Below are positions 8,387 through 16,573 of a stretch of DNA of 64,000 nucleotides, piece by piece; the first letter of the stretch is position 1, and every line of letters starts with the position of its first letter. Source of the DNA: an uncultured Winogradskyella sp. Its GTDB lineage: Bacteria > Bacteroidota > Bacteroidia > Flavobacteriales > Flavobacteriaceae. The stretch covers positions 868,001 to 932,000 of the forward strand of contig CAJXLB010000001.1 of assembly GCA_913055905.1 (NCBI GenBank), written 5' to 3'. The notes under the pieces are model-generated. The model was given only the letters and a program-made list of their open reading frames with translations. It ran no database searches and was not told the DNA's origin. The translations under genes and the position numbers were made by a program.

Positions 8387-9034
8387 CTATACTTGGCGTA
8401 AGGATTTTATTTTGTCATTTAGCTCCTTTAAAGGCAAGGTGTGTCCGTAAAGGTCCTCATTGGGATCCATGATTCTACTATCACTTAGATTACCGATGTA
8501 AACGGGATCAAAACCTATATCCGAAATTAACTGCTCGGAAATCTTTTTGCTCATTTCGTCTTGAGCGGCAAATGGTATGGCAACTTTCTCCTTGGTATTG
8601 AAAGCGAATTTATCCAAATCATCAGCCGGAATGGTGTTAAATGCTTTAGCGGTTTTGGCGGTACCGAATTTCATGGCTGTATATTCAGAGGCGTTATAAT
8701 TAGCATCCAAAACTTCCTTAGCCATGTCGCCATCACGATGAGGATAGGGATTGGTAACATCTATAATTGTAGTATCTGCATATTCACCTGCATAGAGTTC
8801 CGATAGTTTATCAATAGCATAAAAAGGCATCGCTAAGACATAGACATCTGCATCTGCTTCAAATACGTCTTTAATACTGCAGGCTTTTACATTAGACCCA
8901 ATCCCAACGACCAATTGGTTGAGTTCTTCTGGGTGTCTAGAGCTAAACATTACATGATGCCCTGCTTCTGCCCAGTTTTTTCCTAATGTACTGCCAATAT
9001 TGCCACTTCCAATCATTCCTATTATCATTACCAT
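8387..9034 (-). CDS. NADPH-F420 reductase-like / NAD(P)-binding oxidoreductase
   Basis: 215 residues with an N-terminal Rossmann motif GMIGSGNIGSTLG and a likely NADP-phosphate contact SSRHPEE. The remainder fits the Fno/YKR070-like F420-dependent NADP reductase family (VYVLAMPFYAIDKL, IDVTNPYPHRDG, KAFNTIPADDL). The organism is not expected to make F420, so another small acceptor or donor is likely. Three in-frame Met codons lie within the first seven residues and the first was taken. Exact substrate unknown. Confidence 0.8.
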   Translation of the reverse strand: MVMIIGMIGSGNIGSTLGKNWAEAGHHVMFSSRHPEELNQLVVGIGSNVKACSIKDVFEADADVYVLAMPFYAIDKLSELYAGEYADTTIIDVTNPYPHRDGDMAKEVLDANYNASEYTAMKFGTAKTAKAFNTIPADDLDKFAFNTKEKVAIPFAAQDEMSKKISEQLISDIGFDPVYIGNLSDSRIMDPNEDLYGHTLPLKELNDKIKSLRQV

Positions 9035-9258
9035 TGTGTTTAAAAGTTATACTTATTTTCTAGCAAGAAAATAGTATTGCATTTAAATCTTCATTGACTC
9101 GTTTCAATTATTCTTTAACCGTTATAAGAAATAAATTTCAGCCTATATAAGGCATGAAGGCATAACACTTCTAATGTTAGTGTATTGCAATAAGGTAGTT
9201 GAGTAAGTTAAGCATAGAAGTGAACTGTAATGACACTTTAATGCTTTGGGAAAAAGTG

Positions 9259-10278
9259 TTACAGTTTATCTTTAGAATAGCCGTATTCTTTTTTATAAAT
9301 ATCCAGTATGATTAAAAATAGACTTATAATTAGTGGTCCAAAAATCAAACCTACAAAACCAAATAACGGAACGCCTACCAAAACACCAGTTAATGTGATT
9401 AATGGATGTATCTGATCTAAGTGCTTAAGGACAAAAAGGCGTAAAATGTTATCCGTTGCCCCTACGATGACAAAACCATACAGGAGAACGCCCCAAGCTT
9501 GGAACATGTCACCCGAGGATAAGGTCAATAAAAACACTGGAATAACACCAAGAAGGCTACCCACAAATGGTATCATGGACCCAATGGTTACTATGGCAGA
9601 CCAAAAAAAAGGGTCTTGTGTGTCAAATATTAAGAAACCAACTAAAGCAACTAAGCCTTGACCTATGGCTACCAGGGGAATACCTAGCGCATTAGCCTTT
9701 ACTTTGTCACTAACTTCTGCACCGATACTTTTTAAATTGGTCTTTTGAATGGGTATGTAATTGATGAGGGCGTTTCTAAATCTCTTTTCATTAATAAGCA
9801 TGTAAAACAAAAGGAAATACATAAGCACTAAGGACAAAAACATAGAAAAGGTTCCTCCGGCAAACTGTTGTAGTTGTTGAGAAATCCATCCTGTCATAGC
9901 ATCGGTATCAATGCTTGAGGCTAAATCCATATTTAGGTAAGATTCAATATTTTCTAGTTGATCTTTGGTCGCCGTGATTACTTTTTGCGAATTATCAACA
10001 GCATATTGCACTTTAGAACTTATCATAAAACCCAAACCGGTTATGGGCACAAGAATACATACAAATGACCCTACCATTAAGGCTATGGCTGCTACCGTTT
10101 TTGGCCATCCTAATTTTACGAGTTTTTGCATGGGCCTTCGTAAAAGAACATATATTATTATGGCTCCAAGAATGCCGCTTAGATAACTGGACATTTCCAG
10201 AAATATCAGCAAGCCTAATAATAAAATTATAGCTAGGATAAAGGTTTGCCTTATAAGTTGTGGACTAATGGTTTTCAA
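9259..10278 (-). CDS. AI-2E family transporter
   Basis: 339 residues with about eight membrane helices: two near the N-terminus, one around 60-85, and a cluster from about 145 to the end. The family signature appears in PFFWSAIVTIGSMIPFVGSL and in the C-terminal PLFGFVGLIFGPLI. Members export small molecules (TqsA/YdiK type) or act in cation antiport. The name does not prove autoinducer transport. The start is TTG at 10278: an in-frame stop lies four codons upstream and the next ATG would remove the first helix. It starts nine bases after the stop of the small Rho-N-like gene and is likely co-transcribed. Confidence 0.88.
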   Translation of the reverse strand: MKTISPQLIRQTFILAIILLLGLLIFLEMSSYLSGILGAIIIYVLLRRPMQKLVKLGWPKTVAAIALMVGSFVCILVPITGLGFMISSKVQYAVDNSQKVITATKDQLENIESYLNMDLASSIDTDAMTGWISQQLQQFAGGTFSMFLSLVLMYFLLFYMLINEKRFRNALINYIPIQKTNLKSIGAEVSDKVKANALGIPLVAIGQGLVALVGFLIFDTQDPFFWSAIVTIGSMIPFVGSLLGVIPVFLLTLSSGDMFQAWGVLLYGFVIVGATDNILRLFVLKHLDQIHPLITLTGVLVGVPLFGFVGLIFGPLIISLFLIILDIYKKEYGYSKDKL

Positions 10279-10287
10279 TACAGTAGA

Positions 10288-10524
10288 TTAATTATTTCTT
10301 AGGGCGTCAATGAGTTCCTTTTTAGACATTTGAGAACGGCCTTCTATGCCGATATCTTTGGCTTTATTATAAAGTTCTTCCTTTGTTCGTTCTTCATAAG
10401 GGTCTGCATTGCCACCTTTTATTCCAGCATTCTTAGTGTTGGCTATACGAGCGGCCTTTTCTTTACTGTACCCGTCATCCCTGAGGGCTTCATATTGTGC
10501 TTTGTTTTTTATTCTATCTTCCAT
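10288..10524 (-). CDS. Small Rho termination factor N-terminal-like protein
   Basis: 78 residues. The first part, EDRIKNKAQYEALRDDGYSK followed by AARIANT, is shared by small Bacteroidota and proteobacterial proteins of this type. The C-terminal half (RTKEELYNKAKDIGIEGRSQ, then MSKKELIDALRN) is a Rho_N/SAP-like helix-extended-loop-helix fold that can bind nucleic acid. It is not Rho itself, which is over 400 residues. First gene of a two-gene unit with the AI-2E transporter. Role unknown, possibly stress-related nucleic-acid binding (inference). Confidence 0.75.
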   Translation of the reverse strand: MEDRIKNKAQYEALRDDGYSKEKAARIANTKNAGIKGGNADPYEERTKEELYNKAKDIGIEGRSQMSKKELIDALRNN

Positions 10525-10753
10525 ATATAATGTGTTTAAAAAAGATTTCTGATATAGCCCTAGTAATTAAAACTACTCGGCTATAATGTAAAATTTAAAA
10601 TTAGTGCAAAAGCTATTGGTATATTGCCTCAAAGCCATTTAACACTAGCTCAATGCACGAAAAAATTTGCGTAGCAGACTAGTTTAATCTATTAAAGGGT
10701 GACTCGTTGGTTTAGCCTAATGAGGAGAAGTAGGGCAATAGGCTACAATAAAA

Positions 10754-10777
10754 AAACCTACTCGAAGGAGTAGGTTT
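10754..10777 (-). terminator. Terminator of tRNA-Phe
   Basis: CCTACTC and GAGTAGG form a 7-bp stem, extendable by flanking A-T pairs, around a GAAG tetraloop. On the minus strand it is followed directly by a run of T. It begins about ten bases after the tRNA 3' end. Confidence 0.85.
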
Positions 10778-10787
10778 GCGCTTTGTG

Positions 10788-10860
10788 TGGTGCCTCCAGG
10801 AATCGAACCAGGGACACAAGGATTTTCAGTCCTTTGCTCTACCAACTGAGCTAAGGCACC
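10788..10860 (-). tRNA. tRNA-Phe (GAA)
   Basis: A 73-nt cloverleaf. The acceptor stem GGTGCCT/AGGCACC is perfect, with discriminator A. The D arm is GCTC...GAGC with the GG pair. The anticodon arm AAGGA-CTGAAAA-TCCTT has anticodon GAA. The T loop is TTCGATT. The middle T-stem pair is a T-T mismatch (CCTGG against CCTGG), which I recall in other flavobacterial tRNA-Phe genes. CCA is not encoded (CAC follows the discriminator). It has its own promoter and terminator. Confidence 0.95.
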
Positions 10861-10883
10861 ATGCTTTAGTGTCAAAGCGGTTG

Positions 10884-10915
10884 CAAATATAAATTCATTT
10901 TTAGTATTAGCAAAA
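10884..10915 (-). promoter_or_regulatory. Bacteroidota-type promoter of tRNA-Phe
   Basis: Read on the minus strand, TTTTG (10915-10911) is followed by exactly 19 bases and then TATATTTG (10891-10884). This fits the primary Bacteroidota promoter TTTG-N19-TAnnTTTG. It lies about 24 bases from the mature tRNA 5' end. It is the best promoter match in the window. Confidence 0.8.
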
Positions 10916-10964
10916 CTTAATTCCTAAAAATTGATTTTATAAATTAGCCCTTAACTTCATAGTT

Positions 10965-11693
10965 ATGAATCTCATTATAGACGTAGGAAACAGTCGTGTA
11001 AAGTTGGCTGTTTTTAAGGAAAACAGCTTGGTACTTCAGACCGCTTTTGCGGTTAACGAGCTGCTTAACGAATATAAAATTATAAAAAAGGCCTATCCAC
11101 ATCTTAAGGCTGGATTGGTCTCGGCTGTTGGGAGGTTGCCAAAACCACACTTAGCAAAAATAAGCAAGGACATCAAACTTCATGAGCTCAGTTATAAGTC
11201 TAAACTTCCCTTTGTGAATCTCTATGAAACACCAAAAACATTGGGAGTTGATAGAATGGGTCTTGCGAGTGCTGCCATAAGGCACTATCCCAAGAAAAAT
11301 GTCCTTGTTATCGATGCAGGGACATGTATTACTTACGATTTTGTAAACGATAAGGGTGAGTACTTGGGAGGTGCTATTGCACCTGGTTTAAGGTTACGCT
11401 ATACCGCATTGAATAATTTAACCCAAAATTTACCGTTATTAGAGACAACGCGGCCCAAAGCCATAATCGGGAAGACCACCGAGTCTTCCATTCATTCGGG
11501 AGTGGTTTTTGGGGCAATTAAGGAGATAGACGGTGTCATTGAGCATTATCGTGCTAACTATCAAGATTTAACAGTTATTTTAACAGGAGGTGATACCGAA
11601 TTTTTGTCAAACCAATTAAAAAATAGCATATTTGCGCATTCAAATTTTCTGCTTGAGGGTTTGAATTATATTCTTGATTACAATTCACTATAA
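10965..11693 (+). CDS. coaX: Type III pantothenate kinase
   Basis: 242 residues. It phosphorylates pantothenate to 4'-phosphopantothenate, the first step of coenzyme A synthesis. CoaX belongs to the ASKHA fold. The phosphate-1 loop DVGNSRVKLAVF is at residues 6-17, the DRMGLASAA region near 100, phosphate-2 VIDAGTCITYD near 115-125, then GGAIAPGLRLR and the C-terminal LTGGDTEFL. The stop TAA overlaps the ATG of the next gene, so it heads a tightly coupled envelope operon. This coaX-outer membrane protein linkage is a recurrent flavobacterial arrangement (from memory). Confidence 0.95.
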   Translation: MNLIIDVGNSRVKLAVFKENSLVLQTAFAVNELLNEYKIIKKAYPHLKAGLVSAVGRLPKPHLAKISKDIKLHELSYKSKLPFVNLYETPKTLGVDRMGLASAAIRHYPKKNVLVIDAGTCITYDFVNDKGEYLGGAIAPGLRLRYTALNNLTQNLPLLETTRPKAIIGKTTESSIHSGVVFGAIKEIDGVIEHYRANYQDLTVILTGGDTEFLSNQLKNSIFAHSNFLLEGLNYILDYNSL

Positions 11694-13012
11694 TGATAAA
11701 ACAGCTCCTAGTAGTTTGTATAACGTTGTGCAGTTTGGTGGCTGTAGCTCAACGCGGCACGGCAACACCCTATTCTTTTTATGGATTAGGCTCTCTTAAT
11801 TTAAAGGGCACGGTTGAGAATCGCAGTATGGGTGGTATCAGCGTGTATTTAGATAGTATTCATATTAATCTAAGAAATCCCGCGGCCTATGTGGGTAAAA
11901 ATGTTGAAGCGTTTCCTTTTGATAATGAAAGTAGGCCAGTTAAATTTTCGGTGGCAGGAACTTTCTCTAACACGACTTTAAAAAGCAATTCCGGAGAAGC
12001 AGAAACAGGGACAGCCATATTTGATTACCTAGCTTTTTCCATACCTATAGGGAAATTAGGTTTTGGCTTTGGGCTCTTACCTTTTACCACTGTAGGCTAC
12101 CAATTGGATGATATTAACGACAATGGCGACCTGATAAACCGCTATAGTGGTAGCGGTGGTCTAAATAGAGTGTTTTTTGGATTAGGGTATCAAATTACCG
12201 ATAAATTAAGTGCCGGAGTAGACATCAATTACAATTTCGGAAATGTAGAAAATTCAGCCATCGAACTTGCCTATGCGCAAGATGGCGACTTAGTTCAGTT
12301 TCAAACGCGTGAGGATAGCCGTTCAGAGCTAAGAGGATTGAATCTCAACTTTGGCCTGGCCTTTAAGACCATGTTAAATGAAAAGTTGGAATTGTCGCTC
12401 ACCACAACCTATGCGCCAGTGAGCAATTTAATTTCTGAAAATCAAAGAGCCTTAACAAACATAATTTATAATCAAGAATTGGATATTCAGACAGACGTAA
12501 GCGCAATTGACATTGATTTGGCTAGCCAGAATTTAGAAGAAACCGATTTAACCTTGCCCTCTAGGCTTTCTTTTGGAGCAGGTATTGGTAACCCATTGCG
12601 TTGGTTTGTTGGAGCAGAGTATACTCTACAGAATACAAGTGAGTTCTCAAATCCTTTTTATGCCAATCAAGCCACAGCCTTTGAAAATGCGTCCCAAATA
12701 TCAGTTGGAGGTTTTTACATACCAAATTATAGAGCCTTCTCAGGTTACTTTAAACGTGTGGTTTACAGGGCCGGATTTAACTATTCAAACACAGGTTTGG
12801 TAATAAAAGGAGAGCCTATAAATGAGTTTGGCATATCTTTTGGTTTAGGTTTACCAGTTGGAACGCGAGCACTTTTTTCTAACGCCAATGTAGGCATAGA
12901 ATACGGTCAACGTGGCACAACAAACGAAAATTTAATACAAGAGAATTTTTTAACATTAAATCTAAGTTTATCTTTGAATTCGAGATGGTTTAGACAAAGA
13001 AAGTATGACTAA
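11693..13012 (+). CDS. Outer-membrane beta-barrel protein
   Basis: 439 residues with a Sec signal peptide (MIKQLLVVCITLCSLVAVAQ). The body has alternating hydrophobic/polar strands with many aromatic residues, typical of Bacteroidota outer-membrane proteins of the FadL/PorV-like sort. Examples are TPYSFYGLGSLNLKG, FGFGLLPFTTVGYQL and LSAGVDINYNFGN. It ends with a strand closing in Leu/Arg-rich residues. ATG overlaps the coaX stop (TAATG) and the end overlaps the annotated start region of the TPR protein. Probable role in envelope transport or assembly; no ligand visible. Confidence 0.75.
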   Translation: MIKQLLVVCITLCSLVAVAQRGTATPYSFYGLGSLNLKGTVENRSMGGISVYLDSIHINLRNPAAYVGKNVEAFPFDNESRPVKFSVAGTFSNTTLKSNSGEAETGTAIFDYLAFSIPIGKLGFGFGLLPFTTVGYQLDDINDNGDLINRYSGSGGLNRVFFGLGYQITDKLSAGVDINYNFGNVENSAIELAYAQDGDLVQFQTREDSRSELRGLNLNFGLAFKTMLNEKLELSLTTTYAPVSNLISENQRALTNIIYNQELDIQTDVSAIDIDLASQNLEETDLTLPSRLSFGAGIGNPLRWFVGAEYTLQNTSEFSNPFYANQATAFENASQISVGGFYIPNYRAFSGYFKRVVYRAGFNYSNTGLVIKGEPINEFGISFGLGLPVGTRALFSNANVGIEYGQRGTTNENLIQENFLTLNLSLSLNSRWFRQRKYD

Positions 13013-13028
13013 CAAATATTTCTATACA

Positions 13029-14393
13029 ATGAAAGCGAGAATTACTACAGTTTTTATGGCCTTATTACTAGGTTTCAATTTTGGTTTCGCGCAGCAGGAT
13101 GAAGAATGTATGAACAATTTATCCATATTCAATAGCTATGTGAAAAGCAAAAAATATGATGAAGCTTATGAGCCTTGGATGGCGGTTAGAAAGAAATGTC
13201 CAAAATTTAACCGTGCTATATATGCCTATGGTGACGATATCCTAGAGCATAAAATTGAAACCTCTACTGGTGCTGAAAAAGTGGCCTTTATTAAAGATTT
13301 AATGCTGCTTTATGATCAGTCTAGAGAATACTTTCCTTCAAAGTACGCCCTCGGCGAAGTCTTAAGCGATAAGGCAGAATTGGCTTACACTTACAGGTCA
13401 GAACTTAATATGACCAAGGAGCAGGTCTACAACATGTTCGATGAAGCCTATGAGAAAGACAAAGCTAACTTTACCAGTCCAAAAGGCTTGTATACTTATT
13501 TCTCTCTCATAGTAGATCTTTACGATGACGGAAAAAAGTCTGCTCAAGAAATGTTTGATAAGTACGATGATGTAATTGAGATTATTGAAGATATTACAGG
13601 AAAGTATACAGTGCAACTCAATAAAATTGTTGAAAAGGAAGAAGCTGGCCAAAAACTGAGTAAAAGAGATGGTCAAATAAAAAGAAGAAACGAGTCTGTT
13701 ATTGATGCGTTTGAAACCAAGATTATACCAAGTATGGATAAAAAGCTTGGTGACAGAGCTAATTGTGAAGTTTTAGTGCCGTTGTACGAGAAGGATTTTG
13801 AAAAGAATAAGGAAAATACGGTATGGTTGCAACGTGCCATGAACAGAATGTTCGCTAAAGGATGTAAAGAGGAGCCTCTATTTTTAAAATTAGTAGAGCA
13901 GAAGAACAACATTCAGCCAACGGCAGATACCTCGTATTATTTATACCTCCTTACAGACGAACAAAAATATTTTGATCAAACCATAGAACTGGAAACAGAT
14001 CCTATAAAAAAGGCCAAATTATATAAAAAGCTTGCAGAAGACCTTAAATCAAAAGGAAGCTATGGTACTGCACGCAGGTATTTTAATGAAGCACTTAAAT
14101 TAAACCCATCTGATGGATCACCTTATTTAAGTATAGCAGCTATGTATGCTAAAAGTGCCAATAATTGTGGAAGTGATAATTTCAGCAAGCGTGCGGTGTT
14201 CTGGTTAGCGGCAAATACAGCCGAAAGAGCAGGTAGGGTAGATGGCAGACTCAAGAAAACAGCTGCACAAAATGCTGCAAGCTATAGGGCAAGTGCACCT
14301 ACAAAAGCTGAGATATTCCAAAAAGGGAATGCAGGACAACCTTTGAAAATAGGATGCTGGATTAACATTACCATTACAGTTCCTGAAATTTAA
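13029..14393 (+). CDS. Exported tetratricopeptide-repeat protein
   Basis: The start was set at ATG 13029, which gives a clean signal peptide (MKARITTVFMALLLGFNFGF, then AQ). An in-frame ATG at 13005 overlaps the previous gene by eight bases. About 454 residues, largely helical. Early Cys residues are present in the mature N-terminus (EECMNNL). A clear TPR unit lies near 350-385 (SKGSYGTARRYFNEALKLNP, SDGSPYLSIAAMYAKS). The C-terminus is basic and Ala-rich, then KIGCWINITITVPEI. It probably acts as a periplasmic scaffold. It is overlapped at its stop by lptC, so it likely works in envelope biogenesis. Confidence 0.82.
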   Translation: MKARITTVFMALLLGFNFGFAQQDEECMNNLSIFNSYVKSKKYDEAYEPWMAVRKKCPKFNRAIYAYGDDILEHKIETSTGAEKVAFIKDLMLLYDQSREYFPSKYALGEVLSDKAELAYTYRSELNMTKEQVYNMFDEAYEKDKANFTSPKGLYTYFSLIVDLYDDGKKSAQEMFDKYDDVIEIIEDITGKYTVQLNKIVEKEEAGQKLSKRDGQIKRRNESVIDAFETKIIPSMDKKLGDRANCEVLVPLYEKDFEKNKENTVWLQRAMNRMFAKGCKEEPLFLKLVEQKNNIQPTADTSYYLYLLTDEQKYFDQTIELETDPIKKAKLYKKLAEDLKSKGSYGTARRYFNEALKLNPSDGSPYLSIAAMYAKSANNCGSDNFSKRAVFWLAANTAERAGRVDGRLKKTAAQNAASYRASAPTKAEIFQKGNAGQPLKIGCWINITITVPEI

Positions 14394-14962
14394 TGGATTA
14401 TAGATTTCCGTCATATCTTATTAACGCCATAGTCACAGTTTTTACTGTGACTATGTTGTTTTCATGCCAAAATAATTTTCAGGAAGTCCAAAAAGTAGGC
14501 ATTCTACAAAACCAGCCCATTGGAGAGGCAGACGGTATTGACCTTAAATACACAGAACTAGATAAAGACACGGTTAAATTATTGGCTAATCTTTTGAGTC
14601 CTAAAATGCTAGATTACTCCAACAGAAATTTTGGATTTTCTGAATTCCCGGACGGCATTGAACTCAAGATTTATGACGATAATAATAACATGACCGTGAT
14701 TACATCCAACTATGCCATGTATTATACAGATACAGATATCATTGATTTAAGAGGAAATGTCATCATAGCTACTCATGAAAAAGACACGTTATTTACAGAA
14801 CAGCTTTATTACAATGAAAAGCTAGAATGGGTGTTTACCAATGAACCATTTTATTATAAACGCACTACTGGATTTACCAAGGGTATTGGTTTTGACTCCG
14901 ATAAAGAGTTTAAAAACGTGCAAATGTTAGAAATGGGAGGCGATTTTGAAATTGAGAATTAA
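14393..14962 (+). CDS. lptC: LptC-like LPS transport periplasmic protein
   Basis: 189 residues with a lipoprotein-type or membrane N-terminus (VTMLFSCQNNF, Cys near residue 25). LptC anchors to the inner membrane and passes LPS from LptFGB to LptA. The OstA/LptC-like beta-jellyroll pattern is seen in GIELKIYDDNNNMTVITSNY, then ADTDIIDLRGNV-type repeats (DTDIIDLRGNVIIATHEKDT) and LYYNEKLEWVFTNEPF. ATG overlaps the stop of the TPR gene (TAATG). Context with an outer-membrane protein and a PpiD-like foldase supports an envelope-assembly operon. Confidence 0.85.
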   Translation: MDYRFPSYLINAIVTVFTVTMLFSCQNNFQEVQKVGILQNQPIGEADGIDLKYTELDKDTVKLLANLLSPKMLDYSNRNFGFSEFPDGIELKIYDDNNNMTVITSNYAMYYTDTDIIDLRGNVIIATHEKDTLFTEQLYYNEKLEWVFTNEPFYYKRTTGFTKGIGFDSDKEFKNVQMLEMGGDFEIEN

Positions 14963-14991
14963 CTATCTTTGATATAAACTTATCCTTTCGC

Positions 14992-15183
14992 ATGAAGCTA
15001 TTAAGAATCTTTCAATACGCTTATATTATTTTTGCAGCCTTGTTCTTATGGGACGCTTACACCAATTGGTCTATAGACAGAAATAGAGCTTATATGTCCT
15101 TATTTTTTGCTGCTCTGGGTATTTTTATGTTTTTCTTTAGAAGACGTTACGCCAATAAGTTTAAGGACCGCAATAAAGATTAG
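14992..15183 (+). CDS. Small two-helix membrane protein
   Basis: 63 residues with two hydrophobic segments (about 6-22 and 35-49), and a strongly basic C-terminal tail FRRRYANKFKDRNKD that probably faces the cytoplasm. The spacing of 29 bases from lptC and 3 bases to the CNNM gene places it in the same operon. I recall small proteins of this type at this position in other Flavobacteriaceae. No function can be assigned. Confidence 0.7.
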   Translation: MKLLRIFQYAYIIFAALFLWDAYTNWSIDRNRAYMSLFFAALGIFMFFFRRRYANKFKDRNKD

Positions 15184-15186
15184 GGT

Positions 15187-16476
15187 ATGGCTATTGACAT
15201 AGCGGTCATACTAACCATGCTCTTGCTTTCTGCTTTTTTTTCGGGAATGGAGATTGCCTATGTCTCTTCCAATAAAATTCATATAGAGCTTGAGAAAAAA
15301 CAAGACGATTTTCTGGGTAAAATCCTAACCAATCTTACGGCTAAGCCTTCAAAATACATCGCTACCATGCTCATTGGAAACAATATAGCCTTGGTTATTT
15401 ATGGTTTTAAAATGGGCGATTTGCTGGTCAGTTGGTTTCAGTCGCTGTTGCCTTTAGAAAGTGATTTTCTAAATTATATGCTGGTAGATTTACAGTTGTT
15501 GTCACAAACCATTATTTCAACTCTTGTAATTTTAATAACAGCAGAGTTTTTGCCTAAGGTCTTTTTTCAAATCTATGCCAATACCTTAATAAAGGTTCTG
15601 GCGCTGCCCACCTATATTTTTTATCTGCTATTTTCAGGTTTATCAGACTTGGTAATATGGATTTCTGACGCCTTCTTAAAATTTGTGTTCAAGGCAAAGG
15701 ACCAAGATGCCGTTTTGTCCATGACCAAGGTAGAACTTGGTAATTACATCAGTGAGCAAATGGAGACCTTTGAAGATCATGAAGATGTAGATAGCGAAAT
15801 CCAGATTTTTCAAAATGCTCTGGAATTTTCAGATGTAAAGGCCAGGGAGGTCATGGTCCCTAGAACAGAAATTTCGGCAGTGGATATATCGGATTCTATA
15901 GAAGACCTAAGGCAGTTGTTTATAGAAACCGGCCGAACCAAAATCATTGTATACAAAGATACCATAGATGATATTTTGGGCTATGTCCATGCCTTTGAGC
16001 TTTTTAAAAAGCCCAAATCCATTGAGCCTATTCTCATTCCAATCATATTTGTGCCCGAAACCATTTTAATCAAGGATGTATTAAATATTCTCATTAAAAA
16101 AAGAAGAAGTATCGCTGTGGTTATCGATGAGTACGGAGGGACTTCCGGTATTATGACCGTCGAGGATATCATTGAAGAACTTTTTGGTGAGATTGAAGAC
16201 GAGCACGATACGGTAGAGCTCACGGAACAGGTCATCGATGAAACCACCTTTAAGTTTTCGGCAAGACTCGAGGTAGACTACATCAATGAAACCTATAAGC
16301 TCGACTTGCCAGAAAGTGAAAATTACGAAACTCTTGGAGGATTGATCGTCAATTCAACAGAAGATATCCCAAAGGAAAATGATGAGGTAAGCATCGGTAA
16401 CTATAGCTTTAAAATACTGCAGGTTACATCGACAAAAATAGGAGAGGTCATCTTAACGATTAAGGAAGAAGACTAA
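15187..16476 (+). CDS. CNNM/CorC-family (hemolysin-like) membrane protein with CBS pair
   Basis: 429 residues. The N-terminal CNNM (DUF21) domain has about three to four membrane helices and the typical FSGMEIAYVSSNKI. A CBS pair starts near 210 (VMVPRTEISAVDIS, then IIVYKDTIDDILGYVHAFEL). The Bateman-module end IAVVIDEYGGTSGIMTVEDI is intact, followed by the C-terminal CorC_HlyC domain (YETLGGLIVN). The family transports or regulates Mg2+/Co2+; 'hemolysin' is historical. GldE of flavobacterial gliding belongs to the same family, but this operon lacks the gldE context, so I do not use that name. Confidence 0.88.
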   Translation: MAIDIAVILTMLLLSAFFSGMEIAYVSSNKIHIELEKKQDDFLGKILTNLTAKPSKYIATMLIGNNIALVIYGFKMGDLLVSWFQSLLPLESDFLNYMLVDLQLLSQTIISTLVILITAEFLPKVFFQIYANTLIKVLALPTYIFYLLFSGLSDLVIWISDAFLKFVFKAKDQDAVLSMTKVELGNYISEQMETFEDHEDVDSEIQIFQNALEFSDVKAREVMVPRTEISAVDISDSIEDLRQLFIETGRTKIIVYKDTIDDILGYVHAFELFKKPKSIEPILIPIIFVPETILIKDVLNILIKKRRSIAVVIDEYGGTSGIMTVEDIIEELFGEIEDEHDTVELTEQVIDETTFKFSARLEVDYINETYKLDLPESENYETLGGLIVNSTEDIPKENDEVSIGNYSFKILQVTSTKIGEVILTIKEED

Positions 16477-16573
16477 AAGAATTTATCGATATCGAAAATC
16501 GTTTATTGTCCTTTTATTATTACCTAGAAAACATTATTTTCGCAAACTTATTTGAAAGAAACATTACAGAACT

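Noticed and set aside
15187..16476. Gliding protein GldE
   Set aside because: Same family, but the neighbours here are lptC and ppiD-like genes and no other gld gene lies near, so the name is not justified.
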